Assembly (NCBI GenBank): GCA_043810615.1
Contig: JBDROA010000007.1
Span: 1-64,000 of the forward strand
Length of the DNA stretch: 64,000 nt
Direction: 5' to 3'
DNA from: VGBK01 sp043810615
Lineage (GTDB): Bacteria > Actinomycetota > Acidimicrobiia > Spongiisociales > UBA11373
Positions 47,090 through 54,790 of the stretch are shown piece after piece. The first letter of the stretch is position 1. Every line of letters starts with the position of its first letter. The position numbers and the translations under genes were made by a program. The notes under the pieces were generated by a model. That model saw only the letters and a list, made by a program, of their open reading frames with translations, was not told the DNA's origin and did not search any database.

Positions 47090-48048
47090 TGGCCCTCCTT
47101 GGCACCACTGTCGCGCTCGCCTGTGACAGATCCGGCCGGCGCCGGCGGCGTACCGGTTGCCTGCCGCTCACGCCTCCGCCGTTCCGACTCCTCCACCGCC
47201 CGGCGCTTCTTCTCGCTCACCACGTTGGCGAACAGGCGGGCCGATGAAGACGCCGCCTCCACCTCCCCCAGGGTGAGATCGGCGGCCTGGGCAGAGGTCA
47301 CCCGGTCCCAGGCGACACCCTTCTCGGCGGCATAGGCAGCGGCCGGCTGGCGGTGGCGGCGGGTACGGGTCTCGGCCCTCTGCAGGTAGTAGTGGGAGAT
47401 CATGTGGAAGACCTCGCCGTTGCCGGCACGGAAGGTGAGGGCTACCGGCGCCTCACCCCAGCGCTCCTGCAGTTCCCGGCTCGAGATGAGCACCTTCACC
47501 CGGCCGGAGTCGAGCACCGTGATGGGGTACGAAGAGCCCTCGAGCCACCAGATCGGGTCGTCCGCCCCCTCCATGACGCCCCTGAGGAACGGGTTGTCGT
47601 GTGCGGCCGCTTCGATTCGCACCACGGCGTCGCCAGTGGGCCGCTGGTTGAAGGCCACCACGCCGGGGAAGGCCGGTTCGACCACGTGGCGCAGCGCCCA
47701 GTCGGTGGTGAACAGGCTGCCGCCGGCCTCCACGAAGCGTCGCACCGCGTCCACGGCGGCGGCACCCACCTGCCCCGGGCAGTTGACCACCAGCAGTTGC
47801 TCGGGCCGCAGTTCGAGGCCGGCCAGGTGATAGGGGTCCACCGCCAGGTGGGGCAGGTCCAGGGCCTCAAGGACCCACTCGACGTGGTCGTACTGCCCGC
47901 GCACCACCACGATATCCGACCCCTTCACCTGCTCGAGGATCTCGTGGATCCCCGGCGCTTCGCGAGCGATGGCATCGCGCGTGTGACGGCCTCCCACCTG
48001 GTAGGCCCTGCGGCGGCGATCCTCACGGCTGCTGTCGGTTCCGGTCAA
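47086..48048 (-). CDS. GATase1/ThuA-like domain protein, first gene of the operon
   Basis: A 320-residue protein with a flavodoxin-like core. LLVVNCPGQVGAAAVDAVRR (85-104) has a Cys at the position of the GATase elbow, followed by FVEAGGSLFTTDWALRHVVE, typical of the DUF4159/ThuA/GATase1-like superfamily. GEVFHMISHYYLQ (211-223) supplies possible His residues. The C-terminal 60 residues are charged and helical (KKRRAVEESERRRRERQ). TTG 48048 is preceded by GAGGAG (48062-48057) with 8-base spacing; the longer frame to 48201 would run through the promoter. Hydrolase or binding role unknown. Confidence 0.65.
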   Translation of the reverse strand: MTGTDSSREDRRRRAYQVGGRHTRDAIAREAPGIHEILEQVKGSDIVVVRGQYDHVEWVLEALDLPHLAVDPYHLAGLELRPEQLLVVNCPGQVGAAAVDAVRRFVEAGGSLFTTDWALRHVVEPAFPGVVAFNQRPTGDAVVRIEAAAHDNPFLRGVMEGADDPIWWLEGSSYPITVLDSGRVKVLISSRELQERWGEAPVALTFRAGNGEVFHMISHYYLQRAETRTRRHRQPAAAYAAEKGVAWDRVTSAQAADLTLGEVEAASSSARLFANVVSEKKRRAVEESERRRRERQATGTPPAPAGSVTGERDSGAKEGQ

Positions 48049-48070
48049 GGCGGTTTCTCCTCGGCTCGAT

Positions 48071-48117
48071 AACACCACTGATGGTGCTAGAATAACACTG
48101 TTAGTGTAATCCGTCAA
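48071..48117 (-). promoter_or_regulatory. Promoter with two operator-like inverted repeats
   Basis: Minus strand: -35 TTGACG (48117-48112), a 17-base spacer, and -10 TATTCT (48094-48089). An inverted repeat ACACT-GTT-AGTGT (48095-48107) fills the spacer. A second, CACCA-CTGA-TGGTG (48073-48086), covers the expected start of transcription. Both contain AACAC/GTG half-sites. The XRE gene reads away from the other side, so its product is the natural candidate repressor (inference). Confidence 0.7.
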
Positions 48118-48193
48118 CAATAGGCCTCCGATCCTTGGTGTCCTATGCCCTGAGTAGTAGGTTGGCTCCGAGAGGCGAAGAAAGGGCCCCGCC

Positions 48194-48739
48194 ATGGACA
48201 TCTCTCACGAGCGCCCCGAGTTCTACGAGGCCCTGGGGCGCACCATCCAGGTGCTGCGGACCGACCAGAGCCTCGATCGCAAGGACCTCGCCGACCGTTG
48301 CGGTATCTCCTACTCGTACCTGGCAGCCATCGAGAACGGGAAGAAGCCCCCCTCTTCCAAGGTGCTGTTCGCCATCGCCGGCGCCCTGGGGCTGCTCAGC
48401 CACGAACTGCTCGCCTCGGTCGAAACCCGTTTCCGGCGGCAGCACCATCCTGCGGCAGCCGCCGCGCCCCGCTTCGCCGCCCCCTCGGCGCGCCAGGCCT
48501 GGTTCCACGCTGCCCCGGCGCCCACGGCCCGCGGGGCTGCGGCTCGGCCCGCCTCTCCCAACCGCGGCCGGCCCGAGGACTTCGCCCCGGGCCCTCGTGC
48601 CACCGGGCAGGCCTCCTCCCCGGTCCCCCACTCTGCCGCCGGGTTCCTCATGGAGCTCGAGCGCCTCGACCTCCAGCTCAGCGACGAGGACCGGGACCTG
48701 GTGCTCGGCCTGGCCCGCCGCCTGGCGGGGGGCGAGTAG
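48194..48739 (+). CDS. XRE-family transcriptional regulator
   Basis: A 181-residue regulator. Residues 11-65 are a Cro/C1 helix-turn-helix (ALGRTIQVLRTDQSLDRKDL, then CGISYSYLAAIENGKKPPSS). A long Ala/Pro-rich linker (about 80-150) follows, and a short helical C-terminus (ELERLDLQLSDEDRDLVLGL). It is divergent from the four-gene operon and separated from it by a 145-base intergenic region with two inverted repeats, so autoregulation and control of that operon are likely. ATG 48194 has GAAGAAAGGG upstream. Confidence 0.85.
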   Translation: MDISHERPEFYEALGRTIQVLRTDQSLDRKDLADRCGISYSYLAAIENGKKPPSSKVLFAIAGALGLLSHELLASVETRFRRQHHPAAAAAPRFAAPSARQAWFHAAPAPTARGAAARPASPNRGRPEDFAPGPRATGQASSPVPHSAAGFLMELERLDLQLSDEDRDLVLGLARRLAGGE

Positions 48740-49056
48740 CCTTCCCCCTGCCCCGGCGAGCCCGGCGGCCGCGCCTCGTGACGGTCTGTCGGTGCCGGCT
48801 TCATCGTCATGGGCGACTGCGATGCCTGAAGACTCGCGGCGCAATACGGGCGTCTGTCCACGACCACCGGACGGCCAGAGAGGCCTGATCGCTGATAGGA
48901 GAGGTGCACCGGGAGAATCGCGACGCTTTCGTCGAATCGGCATCGAGCAGGCCTTCAGAAGCCCGCTGAACCCTATTGGGCCGCAGATCTTGAGGCCCAG
49001 GGCGCTCTCGGCGACTTCGAGCCCCGAGCCCCAGAGGAGGACGAGGAGGAGGATCC
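48740..49056. other. Intergenic region, no gene seen
   Basis: 317 bases between the XRE gene and the ABM-domain gene. No open frame with a start signal and no strong hairpin. A GGAGGACGAGGAGGAGG tract at the end serves as ribosome binding site for the next gene. Confidence 0.5.
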
Positions 49057-49356
49057 ATGCTCATCGTGGCCGGCCCGCTGTTCGTAGACCCGGAGGCCCA
49101 TGCCGGCTTCCTCGACGCCGCAGCCGCGGTGGTACCGCCGACCCTTGCCGAGGACGGATGCCTGGAGTACGCCTTCTGGACCGACCCGGACCGGCCCGGG
49201 CACTTCCTGGTCTTCGAGGAGTGGGAGTCGGAGGCCCACCTCGACGCCCACCTCCAAGCGCCTCACCTGAGGGCATTCCAGGCCGCCCTGGCCAAGCTCG
49301 GCCTGCGGGAGGCGGCGGTGCGCCGCTATCTGGTCGAGGCGGTGCACCCGCTCTGA
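49057..49356 (+). CDS. ABM-family (antibiotic biosynthesis monooxygenase fold) protein
   Basis: A 99-residue ferredoxin-like-fold protein. It starts with strand LIVAGPLFVDPE, followed by a helix (AGFLDAAAAVVPPTLAEDG), then CLEYAFWTDPDRPGHFLVFE and EWESEAHLDAHLQAPHLRAF, the order and the EW..xxHxxxH pattern of YgiN/ABM proteins. Such small dimers act as quinol monooxygenases, haem-degrading enzymes or stress proteins; no specific role can be assigned. ATG 49057 has a very strong GAGGAGGAGG site. Confidence 0.8.
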   Translation: MLIVAGPLFVDPEAHAGFLDAAAAVVPPTLAEDGCLEYAFWTDPDRPGHFLVFEEWESEAHLDAHLQAPHLRAFQAALAKLGLREAAVRRYLVEAVHPL

Positions 49357-49528
49357 AGCGCCGCCTCCCCGCAGGTGTGCCCAGAGCCGGGAGCACCGCC
49401 GGAGCGGCGTGCTCCCCACGCCGTCGTGCGCCGAGGCGGCAGACCCCGGCCGAGCGCCGGCTCCAGCCCGGCCCGGACGCCCGGGAGCCCCCGGGAGCCC
49501 CCGGAGGCTCCTCCCATTCGGCCGCTCG

Positions 49529-50572
49529 CTAGGCCGCCGCTGCGGGCTTGCGCTTGCGAGCCAGCATGAAGCCACCGCCGAGGGCGATCAGGGCTCCCAG
49601 GCCGATGGCGGCGTAGGGGATGATCGTCCCGAAGAGTGACACCATCATCTTGCCGTCCTCGGCGTCCTTCTTGGCATCGGCGATCGCCTGGTCGGAGGCC
49701 TGGTAGGAGAGGCGGAAGACCTCGACCTCCGTGGTGGCCAGAGCCAGCAGGCGCGCTTCGTCCTTGACGTAGTCGATTATCACCCCGGTGGTTGGCTCCA
49801 CCCAGTACTCGGTGGCGTACTGGTACACGTAGCTGAGGGGCACCGGGTCCGGCAGCAGGGGCAGCAGCGCCGCCAGTCCCTGAAGCGTCTCCGGCGGCAG
49901 GCCCAGTTGCGGCGCCAGGCCCTCGATCGTGGTCTTGGGCAACGAGGGCGGGAACATGGCCAGCACGGCCGGGTCGCGCAGGGGTTGCGAGTCGGACTCC
50001 GAGCTGAAGTGGTAGGTGGTGATCCCCTCATGCTCCTCGACACCTAGGTACTCCACCGGCACCAGCGCCTGGTAGTCATCGCTCCAGCCCTGGTAGTCAC
50101 GCTTCTCCGTGCCGATGGGGAAGCCGATCACCAGGCCCCGGCGCGTGTCCAGGACGCCGGTTTCGGAGGTGAAGTTGGGGATCTCCTCCGTGGTCTTGCG
50201 GTCGATGGCGTACCAGTAGGTCGTGTGCTGGCCGTCGGCATCGGTGTTCAGGCCCGGCAGGGGTTGGCCGTCGGGACCCTTCACCTGGACCTGCTCGCGG
50301 ACCAGAGCCTTGTTCCCCTCCACTTGCTCGGTGGTCACGTGGCGGTCGACCGCCACCGGCACATCGGAGAAGAAGAGGTTCGCCAGGTCCATGGTGGCCA
50401 GGGCCCCCGGATTGAGCATGGTCACCAGGGTGCCCTCATAGGTCCGGGTGCTGTCGACGTCGTCGGGCCATACCGCCATCATCGGCAGGACGGCCAACTT
50501 GAGTACCAGGCCGGCGGCAACGAGCAGCAGGCCGAGGAACACGACCAGCAGGCCGCCGATCTTTCCCTTCAT
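49529..50572 (-). CDS. DUF3068 (PorA-family) protein
   Basis: A 347-residue protein with an N-terminal signal/anchor helix (GGLLVVFLGLLLVAAGLVL), a large extracytoplasmic region and a C-terminal helix (IIPYAAIGLGALIALGGGFML) followed by ARKRK. Motifs such as RTYEGTLVTMLNP, VTTEQVEGNKALVREQ, TYWYAIDRKT and EYWVEPTTGVIIDY are those of actinobacterial DUF3068 proteins, called PorA-family by some annotations. It sits in the cell envelope with both ends anchored. ATG 50572 follows GGAGGAAGCG. Function unknown. Confidence 0.82.
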   Translation of the reverse strand: MKGKIGGLLVVFLGLLLVAAGLVLKLAVLPMMAVWPDDVDSTRTYEGTLVTMLNPGALATMDLANLFFSDVPVAVDRHVTTEQVEGNKALVREQVQVKGPDGQPLPGLNTDADGQHTTYWYAIDRKTTEEIPNFTSETGVLDTRRGLVIGFPIGTEKRDYQGWSDDYQALVPVEYLGVEEHEGITTYHFSSESDSQPLRDPAVLAMFPPSLPKTTIEGLAPQLGLPPETLQGLAALLPLLPDPVPLSYVYQYATEYWVEPTTGVIIDYVKDEARLLALATTEVEVFRLSYQASDQAIADAKKDAEDGKMMVSLFGTIIPYAAIGLGALIALGGGFMLARKRKPAAAA

Positions 50573-50680
50573 CGCTTCCTCCAGTCCACGCAGTGCCGCG
50601 CCACGCTAGGCGGTAGCCGCGCCGCCTGCCACGGCCTGGGGGGGTATTCCTGCTGGGGACCGGAGTGAGCCGGCCGCCCT

Positions 50681-51565
50681 TCACCCGGTGAACTCGACAG
50701 TTACGGTCCGCTCCTCGGCGCCCCGCAGCACGCGGACCTCCAGGGCTTCCCCTTCGGCTCGCTCGAGCGCGGTGTGGAGATCCTCCACCACCACGAGGGG
50801 CCGACCGGCCGCGGCCACCAGCAGGTCCCCCACTCCGAGGCCGGCCGCCTCGGCCGGACTGCCCTCCTCGACCAGGCGGACGAGCAGGCCCTCGGCGTCG
50901 GGCAGGCCCACCGCCCGGCGCAGGCGGCGGGCCACCGGCACCGGAGCGAGGCCCACTCCCAGCCGGCGGCCCCGGGGGGACTCCCCGGCCATCAGGGCCC
51001 GCACCCGGGCCTGGAGCGCCGCAGTGGCCGGCAGGGCCAGGTAGAAGCCGTCGCCGAGTCGGTGAGTGTTCAGGCCCACGACCCGACCCGCGAGGTCGAG
51101 CAGCGGACCTCCTGAGGACCCGGAGGGCAGAGGGGCGGTGTGCTCCACCGACCCTTCGATGCGCCCTCCCCGGGGCCCGCGGAAAGGCCTCCCCGTGGCC
51201 GACACGAAACCCAGAGTGGCCCGCAACCCTCGGCCGCCCGGGTTGGACATCGCCACCACCGGGGTGCCCAGGTCCAGCGCCGCGCCCTCCCCCAATTCGG
51301 CCACGGGAGCGTCCCGGGTGGGCGTGGCGAGCACGATGAGGTCGCCGTCCACGTCGACCCCCATCACCTCACTCTCCTCGACCCGCCCATCGCCGAACAT
51401 CACCCGTACCCCCTCGGGCCCGGCGTTGTGGGCGTTGGTCAGCACGAGGCCGGGCCCTACCACCACTCCCGATCCCCCTGCCCGATGCCGGGCCACCCCC
51501 ACCACCGCCGGCCCCACCGCGGCGGCCACACGCCGGATGGCGCTTCCCCAATCCTCCGCCGACAC
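50681..51565 (-). CDS. Trypsin-like S1C serine protease with PDZ domain, no signal peptide
   Basis: A 294-residue HtrA/DegP-type protease. The catalytic triad is visible: His46 in VLTNAHNAG, Asp75 in DGDLIVLATP, Ser151 in LPSGSSGGPLLDL. The C-terminal 90 residues form a PDZ domain (VGLAPVPVARRL, VRLVEEGSPAEAAGLGVGDLLVAAAG split at AEAAG). Unlike most HtrA proteins, it has no signal peptide or transmembrane anchor, so it should work in the cytoplasm. GTG 51565 follows AGGAGG. It is divergent from an HxlR regulator, with a palindrome between the two genes. Confidence 0.85.
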   Translation of the reverse strand: MSAEDWGSAIRRVAAAVGPAVVGVARHRAGGSGVVVGPGLVLTNAHNAGPEGVRVMFGDGRVEESEVMGVDVDGDLIVLATPTRDAPVAELGEGAALDLGTPVVAMSNPGGRGLRATLGFVSATGRPFRGPRGGRIEGSVEHTAPLPSGSSGGPLLDLAGRVVGLNTHRLGDGFYLALPATAALQARVRALMAGESPRGRRLGVGLAPVPVARRLRRAVGLPDAEGLLVRLVEEGSPAEAAGLGVGDLLVAAAGRPLVVVEDLHTALERAEGEALEVRVLRGAEERTVTVEFTG

Positions 51566-51580
51566 CGCAGCCTCCTATAG

Positions 51581-51597
51581 ACTTGCTACTTGCAAGT
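51581..51597. promoter_or_regulatory. Palindrome in the protease/HxlR divergent region
   Basis: A perfect 10-base palindrome ACTTGCAAGT at 51588-51597 is preceded by a direct half-site ACTTGC at 51581-51586. Alternating ACTTG/CAAGT half-sites are usual for HxlR operators, so the adjacent regulator may bind here and control both genes. Inference from sequence pattern. Confidence 0.5.
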
Positions 51598-51634
51598 GAG
51601 TGTAGTGGCGACCCCCGCCGCGATCAGGAGAACC

Positions 51635-52060
51635 ATGGCCGAGCCCACCGCCCTGGCCGGCGCCCTCGCCCGGGTCGGGGAACGTTGGACACTCCTGATC
51701 GTCGATGCCCTGCTCGGTGGCCCGGCGCGCTTCGGGGACCTGGCCACGGCGGTCGCGGGCATCGCTCCCAACATCCTCGCCGGGCGTCTGCGCCGTCTGG
51801 AAGCCGATGGGCTCCTGGTCTCCCTCCCCTACTCGGAGCGGCCACCGCGCCGCGAGTACCGCCTTACCGGCCCCGGGGCCGAGCTCGCCGGGGCCCTCCG
51901 CCTGCTCACCGCCTGGGGGGCGCGCCGCGCCGGAGGCGGCGGCGGTACCGGGGCCCTGGAGCACCGCACCTGCGGCACCCCTATGGAGGCCCGCTGGTTC
52001 TGCCCTACGTGCGACCGCCCGGTCGCCGACGACGAAGGCCCCGAACTGGCCTTCGCCTGA
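51635..52060 (+). CDS. HxlR-family transcriptional regulator with zinc-ribbon tail
   Basis: A 141-residue winged-helix regulator. The HxlR core reads LARVGERWTLLIVDALLGGP, RFGDLATAVAGIAPNILAGR, LRRLEADGLLVSLPYSERPP and REYRLTGPGAELAGAL. A C-terminal tail has four Cys-like metal ligands (C in HRTCGTP and FCPTCDRP), suggesting a small zinc ribbon. ATG 51635 is chosen because AGGAGAACC precedes it; the TTG-type starts upstream lie within the operator. HxlR proteins respond to aldehydes, quinones or redox stress; the signal here is unknown. Confidence 0.82.
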   Translation: MAEPTALAGALARVGERWTLLIVDALLGGPARFGDLATAVAGIAPNILAGRLRRLEADGLLVSLPYSERPPRREYRLTGPGAELAGALRLLTAWGARRAGGGGGTGALEHRTCGTPMEARWFCPTCDRPVADDEGPELAFA

Positions 52061-52138
52061 GGGGTGGGTCGCCGGGAACCCCTGCGGGTAGGCGGCGGGA
52101 CCGGCGTACCGTGCCATCCCCCGCAAGACTGAGAGACC

Positions 52139-52510
52139 ATGCGGCGCCCGACACCGATCCTCGCTGCGGCCCTGGCTGCCGCTGTGCTGCTCGCCGCCTG
52201 CTCGGGAGGCGAGACCGCCACAGCCCCGGCGGCCGCCACCCCGACCATCCCCGGCGGGGCCGATTTCGATGTGGTGATGGAGTCCTTCGCCTTCACCCCC
52301 GCCGAGTCGACCGTGCCCGCAGGAACCACCGTCACCTGGATCAACCGCCACGGCGCCAGGCACGATGTGGTCGCCGACGACGGCACCTTCGCCTCCCCCC
52401 TCTTCGGGCCAGGCGAGACCTTCTCGTTCACCTTCACCGCTGCCGGCGAGTACCACTACGTCTGCTCCATCCACCCGAGGATGGCGGGGACGATCACCGT
52501 CACCCCGTAG
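52139..52510 (+). CDS. Cupredoxin (plastocyanin-like) lipoprotein
   Basis: A 123-residue small copper protein. The signal peptide ends in VLLAAC (Cys21 lipidated). The cupredoxin fold carries type-1 copper ligands His75 (GARHDVVAD), Cys109, His112 and Met115 (VCSIHPRM). It would carry electrons at the outer membrane face, perhaps for a terminal oxidase or nitrogen-oxide enzyme, but no partner gene is nearby. A TACCGT -10 box is about 25 bases upstream. Confidence 0.88.
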   Translation: MRRPTPILAAALAAAVLLAACSGGETATAPAAATPTIPGGADFDVVMESFAFTPAESTVPAGTTVTWINRHGARHDVVADDGTFASPLFGPGETFSFTFTAAGEYHYVCSIHPRMAGTITVTP

Positions 52511-52549
52511 CAGCCTCGCCGGCCGCGGGCGCCCCGCCCCCGGCTCCCC

Positions 52550-53125
52550 TCAGACGCCGCCGAGGCCCTTGCCCACAGTGAAGGCCGGAGCCAGGTACGG
52601 GCCGACCTCGTAGTAGGCCCCCTGCCCGGGGGCGTAGAGCAGGGGGCGCAGCAGGGCGATGTCGGGCAGGCCCCCGGGACCGAGAACGGCCTCGTCGGCC
52701 TTGACGTCGAGCACCTCGCCGACGAACTGGGTGTGCACCCCCAGGTCCGTGGCGTGGAGCAGCCGGCACTCGAACACGACGGGGAACTCCCCGACGTACG
52801 GAGCGTCAACGGTGGCGGCCCGCACCGGGGTGAGACCTGCGGCGGCGAACTTGTCCTCGTCGGCGCCGGAGGCGAGGCCGAGGTAGTCCACCAGGCGCAC
52901 CTGGTCTTGCGAGGCCAGGTTCACGGTGAACGCTCGCCGCTCCAGGATGCTGCGGTGGGAGTGGCGCGCCCGGCGGATCGACACCGCCAGGCAGGGCGGC
53001 TGCGAGCAGGCGATGCCCGCCCAGGCGGCCGTCATCGCGTTCGGCTTCCCGGCGGGGTCGTAGCTGCCGACCACCACCACCGGCGTGGGGTACAGAAGGG
53101 CCCGCGGGCCCAGGGATCGCTTCAC
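52550..53125 (-). CDS. Flavin reductase-like (FMN-binding split barrel) protein
   Basis: A 191-residue protein: the N-terminal LLYPTPVVVVGSYDPAGKPN and AMTAAWAGIACSQPPCLAVS are the usual opening of the flavin reductase/YwrF group, followed by RHSHRSILERRAFTVNLASQ and a second half with GEFPVVFECRLL. It binds FMN and probably reduces it or a small substrate. GTG 53125 is chosen because GGGAG lies about 6 bases upstream; an upstream in-frame start at 53152 has no site. It converges on the cupredoxin gene. Confidence 0.82.
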   Translation of the reverse strand: MKRSLGPRALLYPTPVVVVGSYDPAGKPNAMTAAWAGIACSQPPCLAVSIRRARHSHRSILERRAFTVNLASQDQVRLVDYLGLASGADEDKFAAAGLTPVRAATVDAPYVGEFPVVFECRLLHATDLGVHTQFVGEVLDVKADEAVLGPGGLPDIALLRPLLYAPGQGAYYEVGPYLAPAFTVGKGLGGV

Positions 53126-53235
53126 TCCGTCTCCCTCAGGTGCTGCCGCCACGGTAACCCGGCAGAAGGGGCACTAGGTCGGCCGCCCCCCCGTCGTCGA
53201 TCCCCGGAGACCTCGGGGCCCGCCGGCCGGCCGCT

Positions 53236-54294
53236 CTAGCCGGCCGGGATGTGGAAGTCGCGCGCCAGCGTCAAGTAGGCGATGACCGCCTCGGCCATCT
53301 GCAGCGGATCGCCCACCTCCTCAACAACTGCCGGGTCGGTGGAGAGCAAGCCGTCGATGGTCGCCTCGGGAGCGACGAAGAGGCTCCGCAGGCGGGCGCT
53401 TCCCTCGATGCGGACAATCTGGCCGCGCCCGACCACCGCCGCGGCCAGCACTCGGGCCTTCTGGGATCGGTAGCCGCGCTCGTGCTCCACCACCTTGCCC
53501 GACAGGGACGCCAGGCCCAGCACGCACCGGTTCGATCCTGCGGGCAGGCCGAAGGCGGCCAGCAGCTGCTCCGGTTCCTTGAAGCAGTAGAGGCCGCACG
53601 GCGGGGGGCCGCAGCGTCCGTCGGTATGAGGCACCTCGGTGGCGCCGCTCCCGGTGCGCGCCGACAGGCAGCGGGCCTCGTACTCGGGGCGGTCCCACGG
53701 CTTCCAGGCGCCGAAAAGGCGCCCCCGCAGTTCCCACGCGCGGAAGCCCAGCACCACCCCGGGCGACCAGAACTCCTGGAGCGGCGCCGGCTTGGACTTC
53801 GGCCGCCGGGCTCGCTTCGGCTTGGTCGCCGGCGCGGCCGGGCGCGGAGAAGGCGCCGCGGCCGGAACGGGCATCGCCCGAAGTTGCATGGGCGTAGCAG
53901 GAGGAACGGCGGTGGCGGCCGCCTTCTTCTGCACCGGGGCCCGCGTGGCCGGGGCGGCGGCAGCGGCTCCGACCCGCTTGCGGGACGGCGCCGGGACCGG
54001 CATGGCGGGGATGGCCGGGGCCGGGGGCACCGGCGGAGCAGACTGGGCCCGGAGTGCCACCCGCTCCACGATGCCGGTGAGGGCCTGCTCGAACTCCCGG
54101 CGGCCGCGCCGGGCCTTCTCCGCGTTGTCGGTCCGGATGGCGTCTTCCAACGCCAGGCGCGCCAGACGCCGGCGGACCCCGCGCCCGGCCGACTCCGCGG
54201 CGCCCGGGTGATCACCCCCGCCGTCCATGGAGCGCAGAGACCGCTGCAGCCGGGCCAGGCGGTCCCACTCGGGCTGGGCGACGGCTCCATCCAC
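53236..54294 (-). CDS. CGIYA/CGLYC-motif protein, second paralogue
   Basis: A 352-residue paralogue of the protein at 45297-46097. Residues 1-75 are helical with many Arg, 85-170 are an Ala/Pro-rich, basic, probably disordered linker, and the conserved domain is 172-290. Its motifs are FWSPGVVLGFRAWEL (175-189), C209, H223, CGPPPCGLYCFKE (228-240) and LSGKVVEHERGYRSQKA (264-280), in the same order as the other copy. After the domain there is a unique 70-residue tail. GTG 54294 is chosen because AGGGG lies about 8 bases upstream. A TACACT -10 box and a LexA-like palindrome lie just upstream. Confidence 0.6.
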   Translation of the reverse strand: MDGAVAQPEWDRLARLQRSLRSMDGGGDHPGAAESAGRGVRRRLARLALEDAIRTDNAEKARRGRREFEQALTGIVERVALRAQSAPPVPPAPAIPAMPVPAPSRKRVGAAAAAPATRAPVQKKAAATAVPPATPMQLRAMPVPAAAPSPRPAAPATKPKRARRPKSKPAPLQEFWSPGVVLGFRAWELRGRLFGAWKPWDRPEYEARCLSARTGSGATEVPHTDGRCGPPPCGLYCFKEPEQLLAAFGLPAGSNRCVLGLASLSGKVVEHERGYRSQKARVLAAAVVGRGQIVRIEGSARLRSLFVAPEATIDGLLSTDPAVVEEVGDPLQMAEAVIAYLTLARDFHIPAG

Positions 54295-54790
54295 TTCGCT
54301 ACCCCTGAGAAGAACAGCAGTGTAGGTAGTCGAACAGGTGTTTGGCTCCTGGAGGACGCCGGGTTTTCGCGAGGTGCTGCTCGGTCGGGACTCCCGAGCC
54401 GGGTACGCACCGCTGTCGGCACCGACCGCGACCATGCCACCTTCGCCGACCGGGCCGCGGGGGACGGGCCCCGTTTCGTCCTGCGCCGGAGCAACGGGGA
54501 GGAGACGCCCCGGCAAGCCCTGCGCCCCACGACCTGAAGGGAGTGCCGAGCCGGACCGATCCCGGCCGCCACAGCGGCCATCCGGAAGTGCCGGCCGGTC
54601 CGGGCGGCCGTCTGGCGGTCGTCGCTGCCGGGCCGGAGAGCCTGCCGGCCGAGATCACGGTGGTCTTCGTGGTGAGCCCGGTGAGGACATGTGGCCCTCT
54701 GCCGGCGAAGGCCGGCCCCGGTTCTGCCTGGTCGGCGCAGCCCCCTGCCCCCAGAGGACGCAGGCCCGTGCCGCCCTCGCCGGCCCCGGG
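54295..54790. other. Intergenic region, no gene seen
   Basis: About 500 bases. It holds the promoter region of the CGLYC-motif gene (54319-54345). The rest has open frames but no start signals, and the translations are low-complexity Arg/Pro/Gly sequence. No strong hairpin found. Confidence 0.5.
54319..54345 (-). promoter_or_regulatory. Possible promoter with LexA-like box
   Basis: The minus-strand -10 TACACT is at 54324-54319. Upstream, 54330-54345 reads TCGAACAGGTGTTTGG, which fits the mycobacterial-type SOS box TCGAAC(N4)GTTCGA with two mismatches in the right arm. It would overlap the spacer and -35 region, a typical repressor position. A weaker GAACAGCAGTGT lies at 54312-54323. LexA control is only a suggestion. 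Confidence 0.35.
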
